DNA of 64,000 bases from Asterias rubens (GCF_902459465.1 NC_047062.1:21395919-21459918); one strand, 5' to 3'; positions 39,301-50,600 are shown, numbered from the stretch's first letter. The notes: a model not told the origin generated them from the sequence alone. Numbers and translations: made by a program.

Positions 39301-41675
39301 GGTGCATTTCCTGGGAATGTATTAGTTCCAGTACTCCGGGACCAGTCTAAAGCTTCACTGGTGTCCTGCGTCCAACCACAGAGGTCAAACTCAAAAGTAC
39401 AATATCCTAAAAGGGAAAAGGGTTTACCAATGTATGAGTTATAAATCAATATAACATATTGGTTAGTGAAGTTGCAAGAGAATAATGAAAGAAAAAACAC
39501 CCTTGTTGCATAAATTAAGAGTGCTTTCAGTTCCCTAAAAAAGGCTTCAGCTGAAGTATTTTAAAAATTGAGTGAGAAATTACCTCTTTCATAAAAACTA
39601 CATTCTTCAGAAAGAGCTGTTTCGCACAATGTTTTATACTATCAACAGCTCTCCATTGCTTGTTACCAAGTAAGTTTTTATGCTAACGAATATTTTGAAT
39701 AAATTACCAGTAGTGTCCAGTGCCTTTAAGGGACTTTTTTAATAGAAGTACTTACTTGGTGGAGGGCAAGTTCCTTCCGTAATGTTGACATCGTCGATGG
39801 CCATATCGCTCTCAAAACTAGTTCCAATCACTCCTTCAAATATCAACTAGTCAGAATAAGTAAAAAAGATATTTATGAATCATCTGAATCTGCAGTCAGG
39901 TTTTGAAGGAATCATCTGATGTTCCTCATGTATTTTATGTTCATGTGATAAACAAAAATGTCAACAAAATATTGTTTGCTTCTAGAGACAGAAGCTTTTA
40001 GAATTCTTTTATTAAATTTTAAATCAAAGTCTAGTTTATAATTTACCTGAAAGTCTTGAAAGGACTGGATTGTTCGTCCGGCTTCCAACCAAACATTCCC
40101 AGAATCTCCGCTCATCGACCAAATCAAACTGTCTGCAAGACCTTCAACCCTGTACAGCAAGGAAACAAAAATTAATAACTAGACAGTAAGTGTTTGTGGA
40201 CAAACACAAAGCTGTTCCGTGTAGTTTTGTTTTGATTAAGTGCTCTCAAGCTTTGACCAAATCAAAGTATCTGCAAGACTCTCAACCCTGTTCAGCAAGA
40301 AAGATTAATAAGTAATTTAGTTATTAGTTAGATAGACAAATCATTATAAAAGGCAGGCAATTGTTTTCAATCAATCTCATTTTGTCATTTTGACACTGCT
40401 CTATATATGGCAAAGGCTGTCGGTTCGAATCCCACCCGAGTAATATGCTTTTGATTTGTTTTCACATAACTTGGGGTAAGTACTGAGTATACAGTGCTAA
40501 CACACATCGGTGTATATGGGTAAAAACCAAAATGAATATTCTTTATCCCCAATGCAAATTTAACATCTATTAAGACTATGAGGTCGTCTGTGTAGTTGTT
40601 ATGGATCTCATGAAAATGGTTGGACATATTTTGGAGCTCCTAATAAATGGAGATTATTGAATGATAGTGGTCTCCAAAGTAATTGTACACCAACAATGAA
40701 ATCATGCAGAGATACTCTGCTTTCACATGGACAGACTTATATTTAAGATCCAATAAAATCAAAATATAATTTTCTTGCACTGACGTGAGGGTATATGATT
40801 CTAATGAGGATTTACTTTGGAACTTACATAATGCACACATATTCCTCCATTTCAAGAGCCTACCTTTTGTATAAGTTGAGCGTTCCCATTGTTGCTCCAA
40901 ACATGTGATACCAGAATGTAAAGCACAGATCTGTGGATGTTCCATTTTGCAATGGGGAGATGAGAGCGGCCTTGCTACCGAGGGGCTGTGAAGATGCCTC
41001 AGTGTACATGTAGAAACCTGGAGAAAAAGGAGTTGTAAGTAATTTGTGGTGTCTGGATAACAGGGGACTAAAAAAGGCAAACAAGGACTAAATAATTTTG
41101 CATGTAACAAGCTGGGCTTTGGATAAAAATTATACAATCAATTTGCGCAGTTATAGATGCTCTGCCTACAGGTACAATTTGAGGCAGAGGTTGCCCTAAG
41201 ATAGAACATGTGACAAAGTGGAGTGGTAGAAGTGTAGGAGAGCTGAGAAGAGCAGCGATTGTAACTGAACAGGTGATGGCGGCGACTCCAGGAGTGCACC
41301 GCCATTACAACTTGAGGATGAGGCGACCTTCAAAAGACAGACTCATATTTACCTTGTGTTGTTGTATGATCATAAGGAGGCCCAGTATTAGAGGAGAGAG
41401 TTACACCAACATCTCTACCCCAATCAAAATCATCCACTGTAGATTGTGACCAACCACATCGTCCGCTGTCAAAATCACAGTTGAAGTCCTTACTCGGCTT
41501 AGCGTTGCTGGGTAGAGCTGGAAGAAAAACAATTCAAAAGTTATTCAAAACTAAGAACTAATGTTTACCATAATGGGTTCTAAACTAACCTGTGACGGCA
41601 ACAACAAGAACAACGCTAGTGGCCCAGACAAGCCGAACGGGTCTGCTCGCTGGAGAGGGCGCTTCTCTGGCTTAG
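36378..41675 (-). CDS. MAM-domain protein, three MAM domains (multi-exon, 3' end not found)
   Basis: Exons on the minus strand, 5' to 3': about 41590-41675, 41353-41517, 40864-41017, 40047-40149, 39756-39846, 39269-39406, 38216-38463, 37527-37617, 36896-37036 and 36378-36722. Every boundary has AG/GT and every phase agrees, giving about 490 residues plus a hydrophobic leader ([17 protein letters not shown]) that looks like a signal peptide. The start ATG is not visible: a stop precedes the leader in frame, so an upstream exon is needed. MAM 1 begins [17 protein letters not shown] 2 [14 protein letters not shown] and MAM 3 [14 protein letters not shown]. Each has a DxDW or LDW motif, a DHTT motif, a C..FWYxx core and a final IDD or VDD with a closing Cys. 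MAM domains mediate adhesion in secreted and membrane proteins. The last exon ends at a good donor (gtaagt), so the gene probably continues into the gap or beyond; otherwise read-through stops at 36304. Confidence 0.85.
37740..38050. mobile_element. Foldback element in MAM-gene intron
   Basis: 'gaaatacggaaaatatagcg' is mirrored by 'cgctatattttccgtattcc' about 95 bp later. A wider pair 'tatcttcaag' and 'cttgaagata' brackets 37780-37920. It lies in the intron between exons 38216-38463 and 37527-37617 and is probably a compound foldback MITE. Confidence 0.5.
38435..38528. repeat. 49-bp tandem duplication over an exon acceptor
   Basis: 'ttgagcagggtttacaaag' and the following bases occur at 38435 and again at 38484. 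The duplicated piece covers the 3' splice site and the first 29 nt of the exon 38216-38463. The outer copy has lost the ctag acceptor sequence (now 'ctaag'). Confidence 0.75.
38640..38830. mobile_element. Foldback MITE, family B, copy 2
   Basis: It starts 'gggcgcaatttcatagctc' and has the inner motifs of the element at 4627-4850 (gcttaccgcca, ttactgtgcaagcg, taagcgaagaat). The right end is degraded. It lies in an intron of the MAM gene. Confidence 0.5.
39500..39729. mobile_element. TTAA-family MITE fragment in intron
   Basis: It retains the interior ('caacagctctccattgct', 'gtttttatgctaacgaat') and the right end 'tagtgtccagtgcctttaa' of the family at 2876 and 13723. The left part is missing. 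Confidence 0.65.
40120..40310. repeat. Partial duplication of a MAM exon start
   Basis: 'gaccaaatcaaactgtctgc' at about 40120 recurs as 'gaccaaatcaaagtatctgc' near 40256, each followed by related splice-acceptor sequence. The outer copy is a decayed duplicate of the 5' part of exon 40047-40149. Confidence 0.65.
40395..40585 (+). mobile_element. tRNA-derived SINE fragment
   Basis: It contains a B-box-like ggttcgaatcc at 40422-40432 followed by 'cgagtaatatgc', 'tacagtgctaacacacatcg' and 'gatgcaaatttaacatct'-like tail words. The same order recurs at 53060-53232, and the tail alone at about 42605-42690. The tRNA-like head is truncated. Confidence 0.6.
41195..41345 (+). pseudogene. Retroposon 3' tail fragments
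   Basis: This stretch and 42355-42525 share 'gtgtaggagagctga' and 'ctccaggagtgcaccgccat' words. The second copy ends in (ATG)n, the signature of 5'-truncated LINE copies like the one at 5838-6097. The frames are broken. The first lies within the MAM gene intron next to exon 41353-41517. Confidence 0.45.
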
Positions 41676-41967
41676 GTTTCTGCTTCGTGTAATTTCATGA
41701 CTTGTTGTGTGTAAATAAACCTCCAAAGAAACGGACAGAAAAGGCAGTTAATTGTACCTCAATTGTGTCATTAAACTGTGTACAACGCAACCAACGGTCA
41801 ACGCTACAATATAGTCTCAGTGCTCTATATAGAGCCAAATGAGAACCCAAAAGACTTATTCCAGGGAAAACCTACAAAGTCAAATAGGAACTACCGGGGC
41901 CCCGGTAGGATTTGATCTTGGGTCCCAGAGGTGGAAGGCAGGGCAAGACCTACACCAACCTAACCGC

Positions 41968-42222
41968 TTAATTACACCCGTTTCAGACAGGCGCTCCAGA
42001 GTCGCGCCGAACAAAATTCTGAATTACATGAAAAGTTCAACGTCTGAAACAGTAAGGAGTGACTGGACACGTGAGAAGTGGAAGGATTGACTGTTGCAGT
42101 TGGTCGGAACAACAATGTAAGTTCACCTGTTTATAACCATAATTTTATTGGTCGACCCAGAGTTGCTCCTAATCTATTCGGCGCAACTCTGCAGTGACTG
42201 TCTGAACCGGGTGTTACTTACC
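41968..42222. mobile_element. MITE with about 45-bp inverted ends
   Basis: The left end 'acacccgtttcagacagg' continues into ctccagagtcgcgccgaac. The right end reads attcggcgcaactctgcag and then 'ctgtctgaaccgggtgt', the inverse with a few mismatches. There is no coding capacity. Confidence 0.6.
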
Positions 42223-42750
42223 CGATTATCCAGAAAATCTCTGAGATTCACCATGGAGTAGCGTATACCGGAGCTTTTAACTGCTGCTTGGAAAACATCT
42301 ATGTCCAAGGCATGCAAGAGAACAAAACATTACTAATATTGTAGCATTTAATGGCGAGACATTGTGAGAGAGTGGAATGGTAGGAGTGTAGGAGAGCTGA
42401 AAAGAGAAGCGATTTAAAGAGAGCAGTTGATGGCTGCAACTCCAGGAGTGCACCGCCATTACAAGTTGAGGATGAGGGAGGCCACGGCTCAAGTCTTTGC
42501 CAAATTATGATGATGATGAAAAAGAATCGTCAATACACAAACAACAATAAATATAGCACTTTATCATACCCCTAGAACATGAATTCTTTTTACAGGAACC
42601 TGGAAGGATACAGTGTTTTGAACACATCAGCATATGGGTAAAACCAAAAAAATATTCTTTATCTCTGATGCAAACTTAACATGTAATAAATCTAATACAA
42701 AATCACAAAACTCAAAATTGGAACAATTCTTTGAATGTGAGAAAAAAACC

Positions 42751-42881
42751 TTCCCCATGTGAATATCTCTTGTGAGTAGTGTTGGTTCTGGAAAGAGTAG
42801 ATACTGATCAGTATGCTCCGATAGTCTTCAGGAGAAAGCCATCGGTTCTTCTCAGCACTACTCATAAAGAGATATTCACAT
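42751..42881. mobile_element. Small foldback element
   Basis: 'ccatgtgaatatctcttgtg' at the left is mirrored by 'ataaagagatattcacatgg' at the right, with gtagtg and cactac continuing the arms. Total about 130 bp. Confidence 0.65.
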
Positions 42882-42950
42882 GGTTTTACCGCAAGCCTCT
42901 CTTAGAAATACTTCCACCATGCAAAGTTTCAAATCCTACTTAATACCTAC

Positions 42951-43032
42951 CTCATACAGCCAGATCTTTCCATACCAGCTTGAACAGGTTCTGATGAATA
43001 CTCTGATAGTTTCTTTGATTGTTAGTCGAAGT
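42951..43032 (-). CDS. Candidate terminal exon
   Basis: Minus-strand segment after the acceptor ttttctgcag, open for 26 codons to TGA (42952-42954) and followed by gtaggt. The translation begins TSTNNQRNYQSIHQNLFK and ends VWKDLAV. In phase 0 it joins the donor of the exon-like segment ending at 44881. A decayed copy lies at about 44485-44545, about 1.5 kb away with matching flanks; a poly-A expansion there breaks the frame. I do not recognise the protein. Confidence 0.4.
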
Positions 43033-43429
43033 CTGCAGAAAAAAGGGAAACAAAGGTCCAATAAAAAAAGCAAGGACCGTCTTCAACAAACTTTGTTTGT
43101 AAATATTTATGCTAAGAAAAGTGAACACAGTTGAAGGTCAATATTAAACCTGGGCATTAGTAAATGTTGACTGTGATACCAAAAAAGTAAAAATATCAAA
43201 CTCTCAAGATCGATAACACTAGGACTCAAACCGACTCTCTGCCGATCAGAGACTTTAAAATGGTGTCTTTTTACACGGTCAGTGCCTTGCTATAAAAGAA
43301 CGTGTCGAGTTTATCACACAGCCAGTACGACCCTGCATGTTTCAAAATGAAGTTTAAGACCTCTTCCCCACTCTTTTGTTTTCCTAAATAATCATTTTGC
43401 GACCACAGCTCAAATCAAATAATTAAGTA

Positions 43430-44045
43430 CAACATTAATAAGACAACTAATGGACGCAGGTGTCACTTTTGAGGCGATAGTGGCCGAGTGGTTAAGTGCA
43501 CTGGACTCAAGCTATGGTGTTTCTGGTTAGCCAGGTGTGGGTACAAGTCCTGGTCATGACATTTCGTTGACCCGGAATCCAGTTGGGTACATGGCAAGTC
43601 CTTTTGAATGTTCAAATGTTTTGACCTGGATTCCGTGTCAAAATGTTCTGACCCGGATTCCGGGTCAATTCAAATGACCCGGATTCCGGGTCAATTGAAA
43701 TGACCCGGATTCCGGGTCAATGCGAATGACCCGGATTCCGGGTCAATGCGAATGACCCGGATTCCGGGTCAATGCAAATGACCCGGATTCCGGGTCAATG
43801 CAAATGACCCGGATTCCCGCGGGTCAAAACATTGTTACCCGGAATCCGGATCAAAACATTTGAACATTCAAAAGGACCCAGCTTGTACCCACCTTGATTC
43901 TGGGTCAATGAAATGTCATGACCTGGACTTGAACCCACACCTTGCTTACCAGAAACACCAGAGCTTGAGTCCAGTGCACTTGACCACTCGGCCACGATCA
44001 CATCAAAAGTGACACTTGCGTCCATTAGTTGTCTTATTAATTGTG
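43430..44045. repeat. Large palindrome of inverted tRNA-like SINE copies
   Basis: The left arm (43430-43630) and the right arm (43840-44045, reverse strand) are near inverses. Each contains a tRNA Leu/Ser-like head with A-box-like tggccgagtgg and a degenerate B box (left: ggtacaagtcc; right: ggttcaagtcc). The arms surround the minisatellite at 43648-43830. A third, direct copy lies at 44140-44280. The roughly 90-bp heads resemble but do not match a functional tRNA, since the stems are not maintained. Confidence 0.7.
43648..43830. repeat. 26-bp minisatellite with palindromic core
   Basis: About seven tandem units of 26 bp, each holding the near-palindrome GACCCGGATTCCGGGTC followed by a 9-bp linker (caatgcaaa or similar). 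The last unit has a ccgcggg variant. It sits at the centre of the SINE palindrome. Confidence 0.85.
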
Positions 44046-44880
44046 TAAGTTATTTTTTGCTTTTCCTCTTTTACTTTTCTACAAAAATCAGAATGCTAAC
44101 ACGCCTCCAATCAAATAGTAAACTACACAATTAATAAGACAACTAACGGAAACAGGTGTCACTATTGCGGTGATCGTGGTCGAGCGTTCAAGTGCGACGG
44201 ACTCAAGCTATGGTGTTTCTGGTCAGCCGGTTGTGGGTACAATTCCTAATCATGACATTTGTATCTTTAAGTGAGACACTTAACCAGTATTGATTCTTCC
44301 TTCGGGATTGGACCTCAAGTCGTTGGTCCCGTGTGTTGTGTAGTGTAGTAATGCATGTAAAAGAACCCAGTACACATATCGTTAAGAGAAGGTTATTGGC
44401 AATGGTGCCAAGTTTGCCGCAGCAACTTGTAAACTCTTACTAAATGCACTGGACACTATTGGTAATTACTCAAAATGATTGTTAGCATATCTGATGAATA
44501 CTCCGATAGTTTTTTTTTATTGTTAATGTTAGCCGAAGTCAGCAGAAAAAAAAGAAGAAAAAAAAGTCCAGTAAAAAAATCAAGGAACGTCTTGAACAAA
44601 CTTTGTTTGTAAATATTTATGCTAAGAAAAATTAACATATTAAATGTTGCTTGTTTCACAATGAAGTTTCACAATGAAGTTTAAAGGAGCTACACAAATC
44701 AGCCTCATAAAATCACAAATCACTTCAAACACTTTAAAAATTGTCTCTCTTTGTTGAAGCACCTTGAGCAACTTTTTGGTTGATAGATAACTCCATAAGA
44801 CTCCAGTGTTATTGTTATTATTACATTATTTAACCTTATTCTTAATCAAAACACGGAAAGTTGATGTTGGATTTTCTTAC

Positions 44881-44977
44881 CATCTGGGAATGTTCCGCAA
44901 AGTCCTCCTTGTTTTCATCATCAGTGTCATCTATTAAAAGCTTCACATTCTCCATCATTCTGACAAGATCCACTGCA
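44881..44977 (-). CDS. Candidate internal exon, acidic
   Basis: On the minus strand the frame VAVDLVRMMENVKLLID, then DTDDENKEDFAEHSQM, ends at a good donor (gtaagaa at 44880). The frame continues upstream into the duplicated block IV sequence (TTDVN). A stop lies about 17 codons further up, so the true 5' boundary is unclear: it could be an acceptor near 44977 or a start at the MM. Phase 0 at the donor fits the candidate exon at 42951-43032. The acidic, helical look is coding-like, but the product is not recognised. Confidence 0.4.
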
Positions 44978-46816
44978 ACGTTGACGTCGGTGGTCCTCAC
45001 TGCTACACTATAACCGGTGGTATTTCAGTACACACGCTCGCCCCACTGCAACACTATAACTGTAGCATTATCATTAGCATACACGCGCCCCAAAAAGAAA
45101 TTTGCATAACAAGGCAGTTAGTTGCATTTAGCAGAAGCCCCACCCACTTTCCCTGCTTGGCTTGAAAAGACACCTGTGGTTGGAATTCTGTTCTGAGGTC
45201 ATTACAAGCATTTAAACAACTTTTGCAGGCTATGCCAAAAGGGGAAAGTTTGAAGCCTGGTATCGATTGTTGACACCACGCCGACAATCCCATTAAACTG
45301 GTCAGCATTTATGTTTTACTAAGCCAACGAACAAGGTCTGACACCACCCCCTACCATACCCTCTCAGTAGTCTACTTTCACACCCCCACCCAATTGTATA
45401 CTAATAAGTAGTCAAGCTCAAAACTCCCTAACGTCACATTCTTTCCCTACCAGCCAAATACCCATCCCCTACCCTCCAACCAGCTGCTCGTGATACAAAC
45501 GAACCTATCCCGACAGGCCCTTAATCCCCCACCTCACACTCAGCCCCACCCGGTCACACCCACACCCCCAGACTTCCCCCTTACCATTAATATTAACACC
45601 ATTCCCTACGCTCGGACCAAACACTACCCCTTACAACTAGCTGCCAACATTTCCAACGAACCTACACCTATTGACCCTGACACCCACCAACGCCCCTTGG
45701 CTCTTGGGGTTGGGTGATGGGGGGGGGGGCGGGGCGGGTTGAAGTTCTGGCCAAAATGTTTTAACCCTTAGAACGGTTGAACCCTATTTTCAAGGTCTGA
45801 CATATCCCTCTTTCCTAAGCCCCACACCAGAAACTCCCTACCACAACTTGCTTCCCCCACCACCCTAAACATAACACCAATCCCCTACCCTCAGACTTTA
45901 AAACCCGCTGCTAACACCCACGAATTCCCTATCCTATTCCCTACTTATCCTCAGACCCATCCCCAACCTTATATCGACCACCCCTTCTTGATCTCTTCGG
46001 GGCTTCACATCCAAAGATTTTAGAAGTTAGTTTTGAGTCAATGGAAACGACCCTCAAATAAATTATTACTTGACACTTTGTCACACACATTTATACTGTA
46101 TTTTATTTCATGCCAAAAAAGAACATTAAAATTTAAAAATATTATAAGACAAAAACATAACTAATCAAAGTGAATCAAAACACTATCCAGACTGATTAGA
46201 ATGCTATGTTTTCAAAATAGCTTTGTTTACTGACCTTCTTTTTGACTGTACAGTTTTGTTCACACAAAGTTGCATAACCACAATTATGATTTGGTGACAA
46301 ATGATGTAAGGAACTTACATTGCATGTCTTGTTTTGGGGGATGTTTTTACCTTTTCTTTTTACAATGCTTATTTCACTGACTGGTGGCCAGGCAAATAAA
46401 ATATTATAGAGTACAATGTTCTTTCAGAGAAAAAAATATAATTGTTTTACTTTCAAATGGTTCCATTTCTGGTGTGACAGGTAGGTTATGGAATCATGTC
46501 TTTGATGATACTTAGAAATTGGCACACAGTCATACTATGTCAAGAAAAAGATACTTGGCTATAGGCCATCACATATGTGTCCTTGAAGAACTAAAGGTAG
46601 AACAACAAACAATGGCAGCCATTTTGAAAACTGCTTATAATTCTACCGGTACCTTTTTCAAAAGACATATCTGTGATAGCAATAGAAAATCTTCCTGATG
46701 GCATACTCTGACTGTACTGTGTACCTAATTCCAGTCTTGTATCACCAAAGACACAATTCCTCAAATCTGCCTCACTGGATTTGTATTTAACTCATTATCT
46801 TGATTGTTACTCTCAT

Positions 46817-47041
46817 ATTGTAAAAGAGTGAAAATTTCACTCTTTTGTCCGAGTGGTGACATTTTCGCTCTTGAGAATGAAAGTCAATCTTCGTCACTTG
46901 TTTTGAGTGAAAGTGGTATGAACGTCACTCAATTGAGTAGAAATTAGTACCTGCTTTCACTCTTAGAAGAGTTGTCCTCCATAATGGCTCTTTGCAAGAG
47001 TGGTATTGAGGACAGAAAGAGGTTTTTTTCACTCTTTTACA
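46817..47041. mobile_element. MITE with 'gtaaaagagtgaaa' ends
   Basis: It begins gtaaaagagtgaaaatttcactctttt and ends ttcactcttttac, with ATT on both sides (possible 3-bp target duplication). The interior repeats 'cactc' and 'gagtg' words. The homologous site in block II (about 13530) has no insertion. Confidence 0.65.
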
Positions 47042-47318
47042 TTAAGAGAGTACTAATGGTTTATTTAATCTGAATAAAAAATAACCAAAAGGGTGACAAC
47101 ATTCAAATTTACAAAGTTAACATTATTTGTCACATTCCACTGTATTGTTTTAAGAGGTTGCGCATCAAACTACTTTCTCAAGTGCTAAAGATGTTAGATC
47201 AAACTAGCCAGCTCATCAGTGAAATGTCTGTTGAGATGAGCAGATATCTTAAGAAAGTGACAAGATGGTCAAGATGACGTCTTATCCTGATTTGTAGCTC
47301 ATATTAGTTACATTCACT

Positions 47319-47621
47319 TTAAAAGCAATGGACACGTTTGGTAATTGTCAAAGATCAGAATTCTCCCTTGCTGTATCCTAACATATGCAACAATTAGCAA
47401 ACATGTGGAAATTTGGGCTCAATTGGTCATCAAAGTTGCAAGAGAACAATGATTGAAGAAAAGCACCCTTAATGCACAAATTTGTAAGCTTTCGGATGCT
47501 GAGAAAGGCTTCAGGGCCTGAAGCCTTTCTCAGACTTTAATATTTGAGTGAGAAATGTCCTTGTAAGTTTTTATGCTAATGAATATTTTGAGTAATTACC
47601 AAACGTGTCCAGTGTCTTTAA
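47319..47621. mobile_element. TTAA-family MITE, copy in block IV
   Basis: It is flanked by TTAA at 47319 and 47618 and lies at the same place in the unit as 13723-14092. It has a deletion of about 70 bp relative to that copy. Confidence 0.65.
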
Positions 47622-50600
47622 ATTACTAAAATTGCATGTTTGCATGTACAACATGAGTTGAACATGGGCCATTTGTGTTAAACCACAGCTTAGACCTTTT
47701 GACGACCCCAGCCCAAATTGTATGTTTTTAAAATTACCGACAGAGATTAAATTCTAGAGCCTCAGTAAAAGCTGTGATTTGAAAGAAATGACCCAAGTTT
47801 GATTGATGCCTTGGCTCTGCAGAGTGCTCCCTCTCTCTCTCCATCATGCTCTCTTCCTGAAGTTGACCTCCAGTGACCTCAGTCTTGTCCATGTATTGGG
47901 GGGGGGGGTGGAGTCATATCATCCAAATAACCACGGAATGCTGAAGATAACAGAAATGAATGTTAGAATGCTTTGTTTCTTGAAAGTTGTTTGGTTGAGT
48001 GAATGTACAGTGTTCAAGAACCATTAGTGTTCTGTCACTTTTGCAAACATAATGTCAGTGTACTCAGTGGTGTAAATTAACAGAGAGGGATGATAGGGGG
48101 TGGTACAGGGAGGTGGTAGCACCCCCCCCCCCCCCCACTCCCCCCTCAGATACCTTGCGAAACCCCTCCTAGCCTGGCCTAACAATTTAGAACAATGGTT
48201 TGATACATGAAAACAAACCTTTGAATCTATGGACCTTTCTCTCACCAGTACCCCCAAGAAAATAAAATAAATGCCTGTTTATGTCAATGAGTGTACTGCT
48301 CAGTGTTCCAACAAGGGCATGTACAATTAAAGGATTTCTGCATTCAACTTAAAGGTACACAAAAACCAAGATGAAACTTTTTTTCATAGAAACAGATGGA
48401 TAGGTTGTCAAAATTGCCAAGTTTTTGTCCTGTTTCCTTTAATTTGTTTTATTCCAACATGTGCTTCCCTTTCAAAAGTTTGTGCTGTGCAAAAGTTAAT
48501 CATATGACTTTTGGTCCTCTTTCCTTTTAAACTCTTGGATTTTAAAGCAATTTTATGTTGTTTCATCACTATTCTTATTTTCCATGAAAAAAAAAGAGAG
48601 AACAAAAATATTTAATCCCAATATCAATTGCATGGTAGCTCCATTGGGTCAGATTACATCAATGAAGAGAGGGTCCTCACTTGAAGAAAATAGAACCTGT
48701 AAAAAAAGAACAAAATATGAAGTTAAGAACAATGTTGGCATTGTAGTTCCCCTGCCCCCTCCAAAGAAAAGATAATCATGAAAATATTTGGTTTTGACAC
48801 TGAGTGAACTGGTCAGAGTTTCAACAAAGGAATGTCGGTTAATAAAGGCATTTTCACATTCAACTTAAAAATGGTAAACAAAAACCTTATGATGAAACTA
48901 GCTTTATAGACGTTTTCCCATTTTTTCATAGAAACATATGCACATGGTGTCAAAACTATTCTTATAACTTCCCTCATTTTTCAATAATGTGTACTGCAAG
49001 ATTATTCATTGTAAAATATTTGGATGACATTCCTTTTTGCATCAAACCAATTCTGAAGAGTATGACTTTTGGTCCCCTTTCCTAAAAAAAACTAAAAAAA
49101 ACTTGGATTTAAAGGTAATTTCATGTCTTTGTATCACAATTTTTTTCTTTTCTTAAAAGAAAAAAAAAAAAGAGACAGAGAAAAAAAAACGAAAAATACA
49201 ATACCCATCATCTTCATTATTACATGGTAGCTTCACTCAGTCCAGATGCCATCAGCTATGCAGAGAGGGTCCTCAGCTGAAGAAAGCAGAACCTGTAACA
49301 GAAAATAACAAATGAAGTTTAGAGATTTTCAAAACAATGTATGAGCACCCTCTTTACCTTATACCTGAGCTCTATGATCAGCAGTGTCGCAGAAATGTCA
49401 TCATTATGCACAGTGCCAGGGCCAACAACAGTCAGGAAGCTACAAGACAAAAAAATATCAAAATAGATTATTACATGTGAAAGGAAAGTTTTTGTTTACA
49501 GAACTTACCAAAACTACCAAAATACTTTACCCTTCTCCAAATCTATTGAGGAAATGAGTTCGATATCTGGGGAAGAACAAAATGAAGTGGTTATTATTAC
49601 ATGTGATTTTTTTTTCTGCGAAGGAAAGAGGAGTTATTTGCTGTGGAAAGAAAGTTGTTAGATCGCTGCTGGAGGAAAGGGGGATTATTTGCTGTGGAAT
49701 TAAAAATGTTGGTTAGCACTGTTGTTAGGATAACCGCTTACCACGGTGCACCTAACCTTACCCATAGGGTTTACCATTACCCTACTTATACTTTACCTCA
49801 TACTTAACCTTGCTGCCTTGTTCTCTTGTTCCATCTCAGCAGTCAGAACATCCTTCTGCAGTGGGGCCAAGCATCATAGACTTCGGTTCATGGCATGCAG
49901 TAATACTTAGTCTTGGTTTCAAGTAGTTTTTATTTTTGTATTTTACACATTCAGTGAGTCTTTGTTGGAGAACAGCACACTGTAAAACAATGTCGTTTGT
50001 GAACAACAGACTGTGTCATTGAACCAAGTCTAAGTACACTGCATATACATTACCAGCCAGAAGAGTTCTTAACCTGTTAGGAGGAAATGATTAGTGGTGT
50101 ATTTTCTAGACCTACACTGACATTTACTTTAAGCCTTCTATAATTACTTACCATGCACAACTGTTTACCATTGTCTTCAATCTTCATGGCATCTCCAGAT
50201 CATCAAAGAGCAGAGCAGTCAATAAAGAGTGATTTTTTTTCATTTCTGTTTATTTATTTTTCTGGTGTTTGCCTTAATTATTATTTGCATATATCGCATA
50301 AAACAAATCGCATGCGCCCGTATACATTAGCACTGCTGCACAGTGATAGTTGCTATTCTTAGCTGGTATTGACTTTTGTAAACATATAAAGCTTGATTAT
50401 GTTGGGCTCAGGAGTTGTTGTGTAATGTTGTGTAACCACATCATTTATTTTTTAATTTATAGTCTACTTATTGACTGATTAAGGACGTTTTAAGCCAAAA
50501 ATATTTAATTGGTCAACGCTGACAGTGTTGCAAGATTGCACAATAAATTTTAGTTTGGGGTGTTGACCACTTAAATTTCAATTTCTAAAATATTTTGTAG

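Noticed and set aside
43473..43560. Functional tRNA-Leu or tRNA-Ser gene
   Set aside because: A and B boxes are recognisable but degenerate, the acceptor stem does not pair, and several diverged copies exist. A SINE head fits better.
43648..43830. CRISPR-like array of 26-bp units
   Set aside because: Units are contiguous with no unique spacers; the linkers are part of the repeat. The setting is a eukaryotic minisatellite.
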